From Lachnospiraceae bacterium (GTDB taxonomy: Bacteria; Bacillota; Clostridia; Lachnospirales; Lachnospiraceae), in NCBI GenBank assembly GCA_017399685.1, contig JAFQBM010000004.1, forward strand, positions 1-64,000: DNA of 64,000 nt. The letters are read 5' to 3'. Of this stretch, positions 16,591-27,500 are shown in pieces. The notes below the pieces were generated by a model. That model was not told the origin of the DNA and ran no database searches. It saw nothing but the letters and a program-made list of their open reading frames with translations. Position 1 is the stretch's first letter. Every line of letters begins with the position of its first letter. Made by a program: the position numbers and the translations under genes.

Positions 16591-17787
16591 ATGTATGAGA
16601 TGCCATTGGATGAAAATAAGATAGAGATGGAAGAGGATGCGAATATCTTATTTGATGATGAAAAAGATGTAGTACAAAATGTATATCGGAAAATGGCAGA
16701 GTCGAACCTTATGGCAACTAAAGACGATGCGTTTTATAAGTATTTCTACAATCTTTTGGACACTAGTACTAATTTTTGTACATTTAAATGTGTTCGTTTG
16801 ATAAAGAGTGTGGATGAAGACTGGATTAATGCCATCGAAGAAGCGTTGCCTTCCTTACATCATGTTATTATGAATCCTCGAAAGTTTATTGAAGAAGATC
16901 GTGAGATTGTAAATATCGCCATGGCAAGAAATATTACCACAGAATCTATTCGGCATTTAACGCAGCATAGCGATCTTATCGATAAATACGAAGAGGATGG
17001 AACCGTAATTCCGAATAGAATTTTAAATGTATTTAAAGAAGAAAGTTTAAATATATACGAAAATCGATTTATTTGTACTTTGATTGCTGAATTACAGCAT
17101 TTTGTAAACAAGCGATATAATGTTATTTTTGAGAATACGAAAGATGAACTGGGTTCTTTTTTTGAAATGGAATCTAAAATAGATAATTATACAGAAACCA
17201 TTGATTACAAGTTCCAACTTAAGGTAAGGGACAAGCAATCCGATTTGGTAAATGAAAAAGAAAATGAAGATATCTTTTCGAGATTGATTAAGATACATAG
17301 ACAGGTAAATGGGCTTGCCTCTACAGAATTTATTATGCAGATGAGAGGTTTCGCCAGTGTTAGACATCCTATTGTAAAGACCAATGCCATAAAAAAGAAT
17401 ATGCATTATAAAAAATGCTTAAACCTTTGGAATTTTATCTACGCATACGATAAAGTAGGCTATACAGTAAATTTAGTAAAGCATGAGCCTATTATTTCAA
17501 AGGAATTCGAAAAGGATATTTATGATTCCTTTATCTGGAATTATGCCATGATTCATAATCAGGTAGAGGATGCCAATAAAATAAATATTAATCATGAGGA
17601 ACGAAAAAAAGAAATTAATATAAAATATATCCGTCAGTTTTTAGATTTGATTGTCCGAGAAAGCGGGATTCCAGATGATAATCTTAGAAAGATTGTCATG
17701 AATGAATTAATTGACATTCAAAACAAAAGGAAGAATGAAAAAAATGAAATAGAACGGGCAAATAAAAAGAAAAAACAAAAGAAATAG
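16591..17787 (+). CDS. DUF2357-like partner of the AAA+ ATPase (no nuclease domain seen)
   Basis: A 398-residue, charged, mostly helical cytosolic protein. Segments such as NIYENRFICTLIAELQHFV and the later KKNMHYKKCLNLWNF resemble DUF2357 proteins, which are usually encoded beside McrB-like ATPases and often carry a C-terminal PD-(D/E)XK nuclease. Here the protein ends after a Lys-rich helix and I see no nuclease motif, so it looks like the adaptor part alone. The start at 16591 is set by AAAGGAGG at 16575-16582 with an 8-bp gap, inside a longer open frame. It is spaced 44 bp from the ATPase and 9 bp from the signal peptidase gene. The family call is from memory of sequence pattern. Confidence 0.6.
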   Translation: MYEMPLDENKIEMEEDANILFDDEKDVVQNVYRKMAESNLMATKDDAFYKYFYNLLDTSTNFCTFKCVRLIKSVDEDWINAIEEALPSLHHVIMNPRKFIEEDREIVNIAMARNITTESIRHLTQHSDLIDKYEEDGTVIPNRILNVFKEESLNIYENRFICTLIAELQHFVNKRYNVIFENTKDELGSFFEMESKIDNYTETIDYKFQLKVRDKQSDLVNEKENEDIFSRLIKIHRQVNGLASTEFIMQMRGFASVRHPIVKTNAIKKNMHYKKCLNLWNFIYAYDKVGYTVNLVKHEPIISKEFEKDIYDSFIWNYAMIHNQVEDANKININHEERKKEINIKYIRQFLDLIVRESGIPDDNLRKIVMNELIDIQNKRKNEKNEIERANKKKKQKK

Positions 17788-17796
17788 GTGAAATGA

Positions 17797-18405
17797 TTGA
17801 AAAAAGCACTTCAATGGATAGGTAATATAGTATTTGTTCTGCTTTTAGTTGCATTGTGCTATATTATATATTCTGTTAATAAGTATCAGACAGTTTCGAT
17901 TTTTGGACATCACTTACTACGGGTACTAAGTACCAGTATGGAGCCAGAGATTGTTCATAATGAATGTATTGTAGTAGAAGAAGTACCAGCAAACGAGATA
18001 AAGGTAGGAGACATTATTACTTTTGTTTCCGAAGAACCGGAAATATACGGGTATTTTAATACTCATAGAGTCTATGATATGTATAAAAATTCTCAAACAG
18101 GAGAAATGATGTTTATTACCAAAGGTGATGCCTATTCAACTCCGGATGATTTGCCAGTACCATATGAAAATGTGTTAGGAAAGTATACGGACAAACTTCC
18201 TGGTGGATTGACACTTGGTAATATCATACATAAATTGTCTGATAGTAAAATTTATTTTATTGTAATTATTCTTCCATTGTTATTTTGTCTGCTTTCGTAT
18301 CTATATCAGTTAATTCGGATTCTTATTTTCGGAGCAGAAGATGAAGAGGAGGAATCAGAAGAAGAGATACAACAAGATTCGAAGGATGAGAATGTTCAGG
18401 GATAA
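17797..18405 (+). CDS. SipW-type (ER/archaeal-like) signal peptidase I
   Basis: A 202-residue membrane protease with an N-terminal transmembrane helix (~5-25), a catalytic core and a second hydrophobic helix (~150-172). The nucleophile lies in VLSTSMEP. The general-base position reads NTHRV, with His instead of the Lys of ordinary bacterial signal peptidases, which is the mark of the S26B/SipW class. GDIITF and TKGDA boxes are in place. SipW enzymes process TasA- and camelysin-type biofilm proteins in Bacillus. The TTG start at 17797 follows AGGTG by 7 bp. Position among five exported proteins with FAW-type signal segments indicates that these are its substrates. The C-terminal tail is very acidic. 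Confidence 0.9.
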   Translation: MKKALQWIGNIVFVLLLVALCYIIYSVNKYQTVSIFGHHLLRVLSTSMEPEIVHNECIVVEEVPANEIKVGDIITFVSEEPEIYGYFNTHRVYDMYKNSQTGEMMFITKGDAYSTPDDLPVPYENVLGKYTDKLPGGLTLGNIIHKLSDSKIYFIVIILPLLFCLLSYLYQLIRILIFGAEDEEEESEEEIQQDSKDENVQG

Positions 18406-18454
18406 AAAGAACAATGTGAAATAAATTGGATTGAGAAATAATGAAAGGGTGTGA

Positions 18455-19327
18455 ATGGCTGTGAGACGGTTGTTTAAACAGGAAACTGTATTAACTATAA
18501 TTATGATTACTGTAACAACGATTCTTATCATCGGGGCAACTGTCGCATGGTTTTTAGGGAATAAACCCGTTGTAATAAAAAATTATTTGCAACAGGCAGG
18601 TGGTATCGATGATTTAAGTGTCGAGATGGCGATTGTGCCAGAGGATGCAAATGAGGATATTACATATTATGCCATGAATGCTATTAACAATGATAATAAG
18701 GTAATTGATATCGATTTAGCGAAGTTGACTAATATTGAAGAAGGAAAATTGGGTCCTGGTTCTTATGGAACCATAAAGTTTAAGATAAGCACTTCTTCAG
18801 AAGCAGATATGAACTATATCATACGTATTACTCCAGGCATTACGATGGTTGATGGTACAGACGATATTGGAAATGAGGAATTATTAGATTTAGTACAAAA
18901 TCATATTAAATTTTACGCTATAAAGGATACAGCAATAGCTGAGAGCGAGCCGACAAATGTTTATCAGAAAGTAATCCCTTATTATTTTGAAAATACTTCA
19001 GAGATAAACAATACAACGGAATCTGAAGAGATAATAACATCTGGATTAACAGGTACTGTTTCTAATGCCGAAGTAGAATATGTGACGATTTACTGGTACT
19101 GGCCGTATGAATACATTGATATACCAGGGTATAATATCACAGATTATAATAGTCCAATTTATAATCCTTGGAGTAAAATAGGTGAAGAAGCAGGTGAATA
19201 TGATGAAAAGTATTCTCCTGAGTTATCTGAGGAAGCAAGAATAGAAGCATATGACTGGGATGATACAAAAATAGGAAATTATGTAACCGCATTAAACTTT
19301 CACTTTGAAGTTTCCTCATATCAATAG
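18455..19327 (+). CDS. Exported fibre-type protein 4, SipW-class signal segment
   Basis: A 290-residue protein directly after the signal peptidase. The N-terminal helix ends in IGATVAWFLGN, the same class of segment as proteins 2 and 3. The mature region is acidic and beta-rich, with GPGSYGTIKFKIS, the YVTIYWYWPYEYID segment near residues 210-225 and a C-terminal end FHFEVSSYQ. It resembles the TasA/camelysin fold pattern, in which a beta sandwich carries long insertions. It probably forms a minor or accessory fibre subunit. Function not established. Confidence 0.7.
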   Translation: MAVRRLFKQETVLTIIMITVTTILIIGATVAWFLGNKPVVIKNYLQQAGGIDDLSVEMAIVPEDANEDITYYAMNAINNDNKVIDIDLAKLTNIEEGKLGPGSYGTIKFKISTSSEADMNYIIRITPGITMVDGTDDIGNEELLDLVQNHIKFYAIKDTAIAESEPTNVYQKVIPYYFENTSEINNTTESEEIITSGLTGTVSNAEVEYVTIYWYWPYEYIDIPGYNITDYNSPIYNPWSKIGEEAGEYDEKYSPELSEEARIEAYDWDDTKIGNYVTALNFHFEVSSYQ

Positions 19328-19342
19328 AATGGAGATTGGCAT

Positions 19343-20155
19343 ATGAAGAAAGCAGGAAAACGAAAGAAATTAAATTTAAGAAGAAAGCCTTTCTTTATGG
19401 TTATTTCAATAATACTATTTTTAGTGATGGGGTCTTCTTTTGCATGGTATTTACTATCAGGCCAAAGACAGGAAGCAGACCGCAGGGATATTGAAATTAT
19501 GACTCCTTATTTTTTATATTTGTTAAATCCTGGAGATAAGCAATCGCTACAGTTTTCAGTGGGAAATATTCATCCGGGAGAAGTGAAGCAGGTAGTAATT
19601 TGTGTCAGTAATCAAAAGCCAGAAGATATTGTGGGAGAAAATATCGACATTGCAAAAGAATCTGATTTTAACTATGATTTAGAGTTTATTTATACGGAAA
19701 ATCTGGCTTTGGATTATGAAGTGTATGAATTGACCCAAACAGAAATTTCAGAGGGAGAAGTTGCACCAGATGGAAGCATAGTGATAGAAGGCGTTGAGGG
19801 ATTTTATTGGAGTAAAAAAAGTAGTTCAGATGGCTTGGGTGAAAATAATTCCACGATAAAAAGTCTGACTGGAGTAAATGTCAGTAATGAACGATGGAAC
19901 GCAGTGTTTGATACAGCAAATGAAGATATACTAAATGGAATTCAGAACAAAGGTCAATATCTGCTATTTCAAAAAGATGCAACAGAAAATGAACTTCATT
20001 TAACTTATAAAAACAGCAAATATGAATACGATTTTTATTTGATAGAAATGTCATGGAAAGAAAATGCGAATTTTTCTGACAATGCAAAAGAAACGGATTT
20101 ATTATACGTTGTGGTGAATGCGAAACAACCAGAACCACAATTAGAAACAGATTAA
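19343..20155 (+). CDS. Exported fibre-type protein 5, SipW-class signal segment
   Basis: A 270-residue protein following protein 4 by 15 bp. It starts with a strongly basic arm, then a hydrophobic helix ending in GSSFAWYLLSG. The mature part has NPGDKQSLQFSVGNIHPGEVKQ, typical of beta-sandwich extracellular subunits, and ends in YVVVNAKQPEPQ. It lacks the W-x-EG-D-C motif of proteins 1-3, so it is a divergent member of the set. No cell-wall sorting signal. Likely SipW substrate by signal and location. Confidence 0.68.
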   Translation: MKKAGKRKKLNLRRKPFFMVISIILFLVMGSSFAWYLLSGQRQEADRRDIEIMTPYFLYLLNPGDKQSLQFSVGNIHPGEVKQVVICVSNQKPEDIVGENIDIAKESDFNYDLEFIYTENLALDYEVYELTQTEISEGEVAPDGSIVIEGVEGFYWSKKSSSDGLGENNSTIKSLTGVNVSNERWNAVFDTANEDILNGIQNKGQYLLFQKDATENELHLTYKNSKYEYDFYLIEMSWKENANFSDNAKETDLLYVVVNAKQPEPQLETD

Positions 20156-20194
20156 GTATGAGGTAAGGAAATAAAACTTAAAAAATGTATAAAA

Positions 20195-20223
20195 TTGTCC
20201 GATATATAATTATGAAATAGAAT
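20195..20223 (+). promoter_or_regulatory. Possible internal promoter before exported protein 6
   Basis: TTGTCC at 20195-20200 and TAGAAT at 20218-20223 with a 17-bp spacer in the 127-bp AT-rich gap. Weak consensus match. Confidence 0.3.
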
Positions 20224-20282
20224 TTTCAAAATAAAGTAAATAAAAAGTATTATGAGAATAAGATGTTTGGTGGTGATGAAGA

Positions 20283-21362
20283 ATGAAACGAATACAAAAA
20301 AGAAAAAATAAGTTTATTGTAACGGTTTTATTTGTTTTTGTAGCTTTCTTCATCTGGCAATCTGTTGAAATAATGGCAAAATACTACGCTACCAAAAATA
20401 ATAAAGGAGTAGCTGTTGCATCTGGTCTTTATTTTAATAGTGATAAATTAAATAAAAAAACCGGTGTTGCAACAGACATTGATAATATCACAGCGGATGA
20501 AATTGAGGGACTTGCGATTACTACCAATACTGCTTCGTGGTCTAGTGGTTCCATAGATATACCAATTAAAATACAGAATTACGAAAGTAATATTTTGTAT
20601 AACGATTATGGTCTGGACATTTCATACAGAATACAGTTTAAGTTGTTGGATGTGCCGGTAGGTGCTACTTATGCTGTAATTGACAAGGATGGGACTTCTT
20701 ATGAGCTTAATACAACAACTTATGAAACCACTGAAACGTTATATGGTGGGTCTTTGGATGCGGACACATATAAAATTCGAATTACGTTAGGAGAAGGTGG
20801 TATGAATGCATATGATTCAGCACGCGTTCTCATTTTAGCATATCCGACAGCACCAGATTATTTGGTGAATGATACAAATCAGCAATATCGTTTATTAGGA
20901 ATTATCGAAGGATATCCGAATGCAATGAAGCTGGAAATTGAATCAGCAGGTTTTTTGATTGAGAAAGAATTTACGGATGATAATTGGAAGGAAAAGGTGC
21001 AAGATTCTGTAACATACATTTATAACATAAAAACGAAAGGTGATATCATACAAGATAGCAACAGTGCGGCGAAAAGAGAAATTATCGTAAAATGGCGCAG
21101 TGAATTTTTAAACATTGACCAATACAATGAATATTATTTAAAAGCGATAGAAGAGAACGAAACGGCGGAAAACTATTATACAGAAACGGATACAGAGGGC
21201 ATACAATGGTCTTGTTTGAAAATTAAAGTATTGCCATATACCAATATAAAGATTGCATTTTATAAAACAGAAGCATTTAATACAAATCTAGGAGAGAATG
21301 GAATTATTAATTCGAAAGAGGAGTTTGTAAATCTGGTAAAAACAGAATTAGTGACAGAATAA
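20283..21362 (+). CDS. Exported protein 6 of the SipW cluster
   Basis: A 359-residue protein with a basic N-terminus and one hydrophobic helix ending in SVEIMAKYYATKNNKG. The segment after the helix (GVAVASGLYFNSDKL) resembles the start of mature SipW-dependent subunits, although the FAW motif is missing. The rest is a beta-rich, Tyr/Thr/Asp-rich extracellular region with SIDIPIKIQNYES and GYPNAMKLEIES and no transmembrane anchor at the end. It sits directly upstream of the giant protein gene. I cannot name its family. It could be an adaptor linking fibre and giant protein (speculative). Confidence 0.62.
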   Translation: MKRIQKRKNKFIVTVLFVFVAFFIWQSVEIMAKYYATKNNKGVAVASGLYFNSDKLNKKTGVATDIDNITADEIEGLAITTNTASWSSGSIDIPIKIQNYESNILYNDYGLDISYRIQFKLLDVPVGATYAVIDKDGTSYELNTTTYETTETLYGGSLDADTYKIRITLGEGGMNAYDSARVLILAYPTAPDYLVNDTNQQYRLLGIIEGYPNAMKLEIESAGFLIEKEFTDDNWKEKVQDSVTYIYNIKTKGDIIQDSNSAAKREIIVKWRSEFLNIDQYNEYYLKAIEENETAENYYTETDTEGIQWSCLKIKVLPYTNIKIAFYKTEAFNTNLGENGIINSKEEFVNLVKTELVTE

Positions 21363-21398
21363 ACAGGTTGATAATTAGGAGAACTACGAAACCTGTTT
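21361..21398 (+). promoter_or_regulatory. Inverted repeat between exported protein 6 and the giant gene
   Basis: AAACAGGTT at 21361-21369 and its perfect complement AACCTGTTT at 21390-21398 enclose a 20-nt loop, starting within the upstream stop region. No long T tract follows. It could be a weak attenuator or processing site that lowers expression of the 12-kb gene. Confidence 0.35.
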
Positions 21399-21522
21399 AA
21401 ACTCGAAATATTAAGATGTCACAATTTTTTAAGAAATAACTATATTATATAGTGGCTACTAAAAAATAGAAGGATCAATACTATTTTTATTAGTTTATGA
21501 TAGACGTTCGGAGGAATGGAAT

Positions 21523-24500
21523 ATGAACAAAAATCGAAAGAAAATGATATGTCTGATATATTTATCTATTATAATCGGAGGATTTGGTTTTGTTGGTTTT
21601 TCTCCAATGCTTGCAGATTTGTTAAAAAAAGCATCTGCACAAAATGAAGGAGAAATAGGGGAAAATATTGTTTTAACAGAACAAAATACAGAAGATTTGC
21701 AATCAACACAAGAGTCTCATGATACACTTACGATAGATGATACCATTTATGCAGTGAGTGCGGGGGAAGGTGAAAATTATGTTTCCCTATCTACGATTGA
21801 AAGTGTAGATAATTTGACGGCAGGAACCAATTATAAGATAGAATCATATGCGGATTGGGCCAAACTTTATGATTTTAGTCAAGGTTCTACATTGAAAGAC
21901 ATGATTTTTTGGTTATACTATCCGGATCAAAGTACTACAAGTAAACCTTGGGACTTAAACTCTACCTATATTCAAACAGGAATTGGTTCCCAAGAGTATC
22001 CTTTTTCAGGAATAATAAAACCCTTTTATACAGATATGACGATAAAAACTTCTGTTCCATTATTTAGTTATTTGTCATCAGATGCTATTATTGGAAATGC
22101 GAGTCATAGTAATAATCCGTTGACCATTGCAAACATAATTTCATCTTCAGTAGAAGGGAATGGTGCTGGTGGTCTTGCGACAAATTATGTGATTCAATCC
22201 GGAGAAACAATAACTCTAGGAGGCACTCAATCTAAGCTTCAAAATCTAAAGATAACAGGAACGATTGATGTAAAAGGTGCGGCAGGTGGATTATTTGGAA
22301 TAGTATCATTATCAGATACCGCTGGTGCTGCCATTGATTTAAATAGTGACAGTATCTCTTTAAATGGAATAACGGAAGTAAAAGGTTATATCGCAGGTGG
22401 ATTATTTGGTGAAGTGTCAGGTAATATTACCATGACATTAAATTCCATGCCATCGGTAGCAGCAATGGTAAATGGATATTACGATAGTAATACAAAATAT
22501 GGAATTTATGAAGATGGTATGGTATCACAGATGAAAATCTGTGCTGGTGGATTAATCGGTAAAATGACCAATGAAGCAGTGTTACAGACCCATACTTCGG
22601 ATAATGGTGAAAGCATAGAAGATGTAACATACTTGTTAATAAGGAACAAGGTTAAGAGTGCTGGTATATCTGGTGGACTTGTAGGTGCAATACAAAATAG
22701 TACAATAAATGTATCTTACATTGAAAAGGATTCTGTAGAAAGCACTAGCAGTGTTGAATCATATGTATGGGCAAGATATATCGGTGGTGGATTTATAGGA
22801 CTTGCGGATTCTTCAAAGATTGAACTTGATAATTTAAAATTGAATGCAGATATTAAAGTATGTTATACAGGAGCTAAAATAAAATCTTCAGCGGGTGGTA
22901 TTATTGGAAAATATATTACTGATAGTGAGGACAAGAATTCTTATTTAAAGATTTCTAACATAAGTACTGGAAATACTCAACGTTTGGATACAACTGCAAC
23001 GGATACTACTCAAAGGATCATGGTGCATTCCTCTGCAAGCAATAACAATAATTGTGGTGGAATTATTGGTTCATGTAATGGTAATCAGGTGGAATTCAAG
23101 AATATAAATTTATCACCTGATTCATATAATGTTTCTTTGAATTATGCTATATGGACTCCTGATGTGCCTGATAATAAAGGAAAAGAAGCAGCTACGAGTT
23201 ATGTTATAGCAGGTGCAGTAGCAGGCTCTCTTTCTGGAATGTCAATAGAAATAGCGGATGTAGTATTTGATCTTAGGTGTACTAATAACGTAAACGGAAA
23301 TGGTTTGGCAGGATGTTTTGTAGGAGATATTGCTGGACGGGTAGGAATTGACCAAAGCGTTGTTTATTTGGAATCTGAAAATATTGAAAAGATTAATACG
23401 GTTTATACTCCGACCAAAATGAAAATATCAAATATTTCGGTAAAAAATAGCTATGTATATAGTGCATATAAATATCAAGGTGGTTTGTTTGGATACGTTG
23501 GAAAGGGTGCTTTGATTTGTTTAAGTGACACTATTGATATATCACAGATTCCATTTGCAACACTTACTTCTTCAAATTCAAATTTTGCTGATCGTTATAC
23601 TGCATGGGCGATATATGTTATGTTGGCACCGGAAGTTAATGGAGGTTCCAGAGGACTTATTGCAGGTTATGCAGAGGAAAGTTTAATTTATTTTGAAGAA
23701 GGTTCTGTTGTAACAAAAAGTATCAGACAGGATGAAACTGGTGATTTGGTATCTAATATGCTAGATAGTGATGGAAAAACATATGTCACATTCGAACCGG
23801 ATAATTCAATATATTATGATTATGTAATAGATGATATTGGAAATACAGGTTCTGTCTTTCAGAATTTTAGTGAAGATGGAAGTAAAATTATTCAGTATGA
23901 CAATACCTATGGGCAGGAAGTTACTGGTACTATTGAAAATAGCGAAGGTAAATATGTAATAGATTCCTTAGGAGATGCACTTAGACTAGCAATTGCAGGT
24001 CAGGCTTATGATTCGGAAACGGGTGAATTAATTTTTACATCCGGTTGTTTCGAAGAAGGTATTACGATTTCGAATATTTTATCAGCAGATTATCTTATCA
24101 CGGCAGACCTTAATTTAGGGGATGCGAACATATTAAGCTTTTTAAGAAATGATGCTGCATCAGGTTTTTCCGGTTCTGTGGAAGGTCAGGCAACAGATGG
24201 TGTTTATCCAACCATTACAATGAATTCTGTAAGCAGACAAAAAAGTGGAGGGTTATATCCTTTATTAAAGTCGGATAGTAGTGATGATCCGGTTTCCTTT
24301 AAAAACTTAACATTGGATGGATATTTATATTATCACCTAGGTAGTTATAATACAACGACTGGTAAATCAGAAGGTGGCTCTGGTTCCATAGCCGCAAGAG
24401 CAATTGGAAGTTGTAGTTTTGAAAATATCACAATCAAAACAAAGATGAAGGGTGATATGTATAATACGATTTATAATAGCCAAAAAATGTATTGTCATGG

Positions 24501-27500
24501 TGGTCTGATTGGAGAATATCAGCTGGATGGAGGTACTTTAAATGTTATCGGATGTGAGTTTAGCCCTATTATTACAACTGTTCGGTCAAACAACTTTATA
24601 GGTGGTATGATTGGAAGAATTGATACTTCTGGAAAAGTTGGTAATATTAATATAAATAACTGTACAGTAGGAGCTAACATTACTGCAGATTCGAATTATC
24701 TTTTGCTAAAATCTACAGATGAACAAAATAAGTTCCATGCAAGATCAGCAGGACTGATTAGTTTTATTGGAAATGATTATGCGGATATGTATAAAATTAA
24801 TACCCAATGGGCCAAATTTTATCCGGGAACAGTGGAAGATAACACTTATGCATACATAGACATAAATGATATAGAGATAAAAGACGCATCTCTTGATCTT
24901 ACAGCTGCAAATAGTCAATATGTGAATATTTCAGGTGGTCTCTTTGGTTATGCATGGTGTAATGTGGAAACTACGATGGATAATATAACCATAGAGGGGT
25001 GCGAAATTAACAGTCTTGGTTATGTAGGTGGATTGGTTAGTTTTGTTGCAGGAAAATTTGATGTATCCAATATTACTTTAAAGAGCTTAGCTATGACCTC
25101 AGTAGATGGGGGACGTTCTTATTCCGGATTGTTATTTGGTAATGGAGAATGTGCTTATATCACATTAGATCAGTCTACATATAATATTGATACTCCAGCA
25201 GATGTTACCATAACCAATTACTCAGATAATTTTGATGAAATTGTAGGTTCCAATGTTCTTTGGACGTTTTCTCATTATAACAATCAAGAATTTGAATCAG
25301 CAATCTATGAAGAATATCGAGATGGTGGTATTGTAAATATTATTAATAGTAATTTTTCGGATTTTGCTTCCTCAAATAGTGGCTATCAAAGTTATGTAAA
25401 CAGAGTATGTACTACTACGAATCAATATACCAGATATTATTATAACTTGTTTACAGACAATGATGGAAGTTGGAATCTTGGTTCTGGCGATTTGAACATT
25501 GATTCTCCAAAGAAGCTAATGGCATGGCACGTTGGAAATTATGCTAATACTACATTAACACGCTTTTTTGCACCGTATTTTGGTGGAAATACTTCTTATC
25601 GAGATAGTAAGTCTGTTACTATGTCTGGCACGTTAGATATGAATGGTTACAGTTTATATCCTACCAGCGTTGATGGTGTACAGATAAATGGAAGTGGCGC
25701 AGCAATCATATTATACGGTGAAGAAATTTCTGATTTGGAGAATCAGCTTAAAACAAATAGTTCAAGTCTCGTATATCGAAATAATGATTGGATTACAAAA
25801 ACGGATAGTACATATACACAAGTAAAAACCCAGCATTACTTAATGCATTCTGCTTTGCTTTATTGTGTAAATGGAGCAGGATTATCAGGTTTAACAATGA
25901 AGGGAACCGTGGCAAATAATAGTAAGAATTCCGGTTCTCTGATTGGCGGATATGCGAATGGGAACATTACGATTTCTAATATTGTTTTTGATGGATTACG
26001 GATTAGTCATTATAAAGATAGAAACAATAGCAATGACGAACAAAACAGTGCAGGTCTTATGCTTGGACAGATAGGAATTAAGGGCTGGAACAGTGTATCA
26101 TCTTCGGTAAACATTTCTGGAATTACAATGGAGGGATATGATGGAATTAGTGTTGGTACAGCGGCAGCAGCATTAATTTCAACAGTAGGTAATTCAGAAA
26201 CGAAAGATGTACAGATATCTTTTACGGATATGAAGTTGATGGATAAAACAGCCACCAGCCCATTTAACTATGCTTCTTTGATATACAGATTTGAATATTC
26301 CAGTGATTCAAAAGATAATAAGACATATGGTATTTATACCTTTGATTATGCGGATACTGTGGATGGCAGTAATACAAGAGATGACCATAATGTAACTTAT
26401 GGTGAGGAAATAAAAGATGGTCTGCATTATGATGATTGTTATATTGATGATATTCCGGAAGGCCAAGATAATCCTTTAGAAGAAGCAATCGTTGAAGCGG
26501 GTTCTGGTATATATCTTCCATATGTAGCCAATAATAAAGATATCTATGTGAATCCGAAAAGTGGTGATATTACAAAAGGTTGTGGAACATATGAGGATCC
26601 ATATATTATTGAAAATGTAAGCCAGTTTATGACATTGTTTTGCTATTTAACCGGAGAACATGATACCTATCATTCTTTTTTACAACCAGCAAATAATGGT
26701 TGGAAGGTTGTTCCTATTGGTGGAGATGGCAATGCCTACGAATGTAATAAAAGCCATGATGATGTTGTGGCAACATATGGAGTGGATGCCAACTTCCCGA
26801 CAGTTGATGATATGCGTACGGCATATTATATGATTACAGCTGATATTGATTTAGTAAATGACGGTGACATGAATTATTCTGCATTAATAAAACGTTTTAG
26901 CGGACTAGGTTCTTATAAATACCCTTTTTCCGGTGTAATAGTTGGACAAAAGGCTGATGGAGAGTTGCCGGAAATTACCTTGCCAGGAAAAGATCATGAT
27001 TATACCAAGTATTCTAATTTAGGTCTGGTTGAATATATGCAGGGAGCTGTTATCAAGGATTTAAATATTAAAAATAATGGTTGGGCTATTGTAACTAATT
27101 CCACCGGTGGGGTGGCGGCTATCATTCTTGGTGGAGATAATATCATTGATAATGTAACAGTTTCTATGGAAATTCGCATTAACAATGCTATTGCCGGAGG
27201 TTATGTAGGTAATATTAAAAATGGATCTTTAATCTTACGGAATATGGAAAGCAAAAATGTAGTAGCAGGTTGTAAGTTTTTTAACCATTATACTAATGCA
27301 AATAACAATAATAAGGCTGATTGTTACACTCAAGCGGCTGTTAGTGAACATAAAGGTCTTCTTACTACGAACAATCAGGTAGGCCTTTTGGTTGGAAAGA
27401 TAGAAGATGGTTATGTACTCTATGACGGTTCTGAATTTGGAAGTGATGCTAAGGTACTTACCAATGATGTTGTCAACGCGACAGGGCTGGAAGGGGAAGT

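Noticed and set aside
14846-17787. McrBC-type restriction system
   Set aside because: No nuclease motif, no methyl-DNA-binding domain and a membrane anchor on the ATPase; context is protein export.
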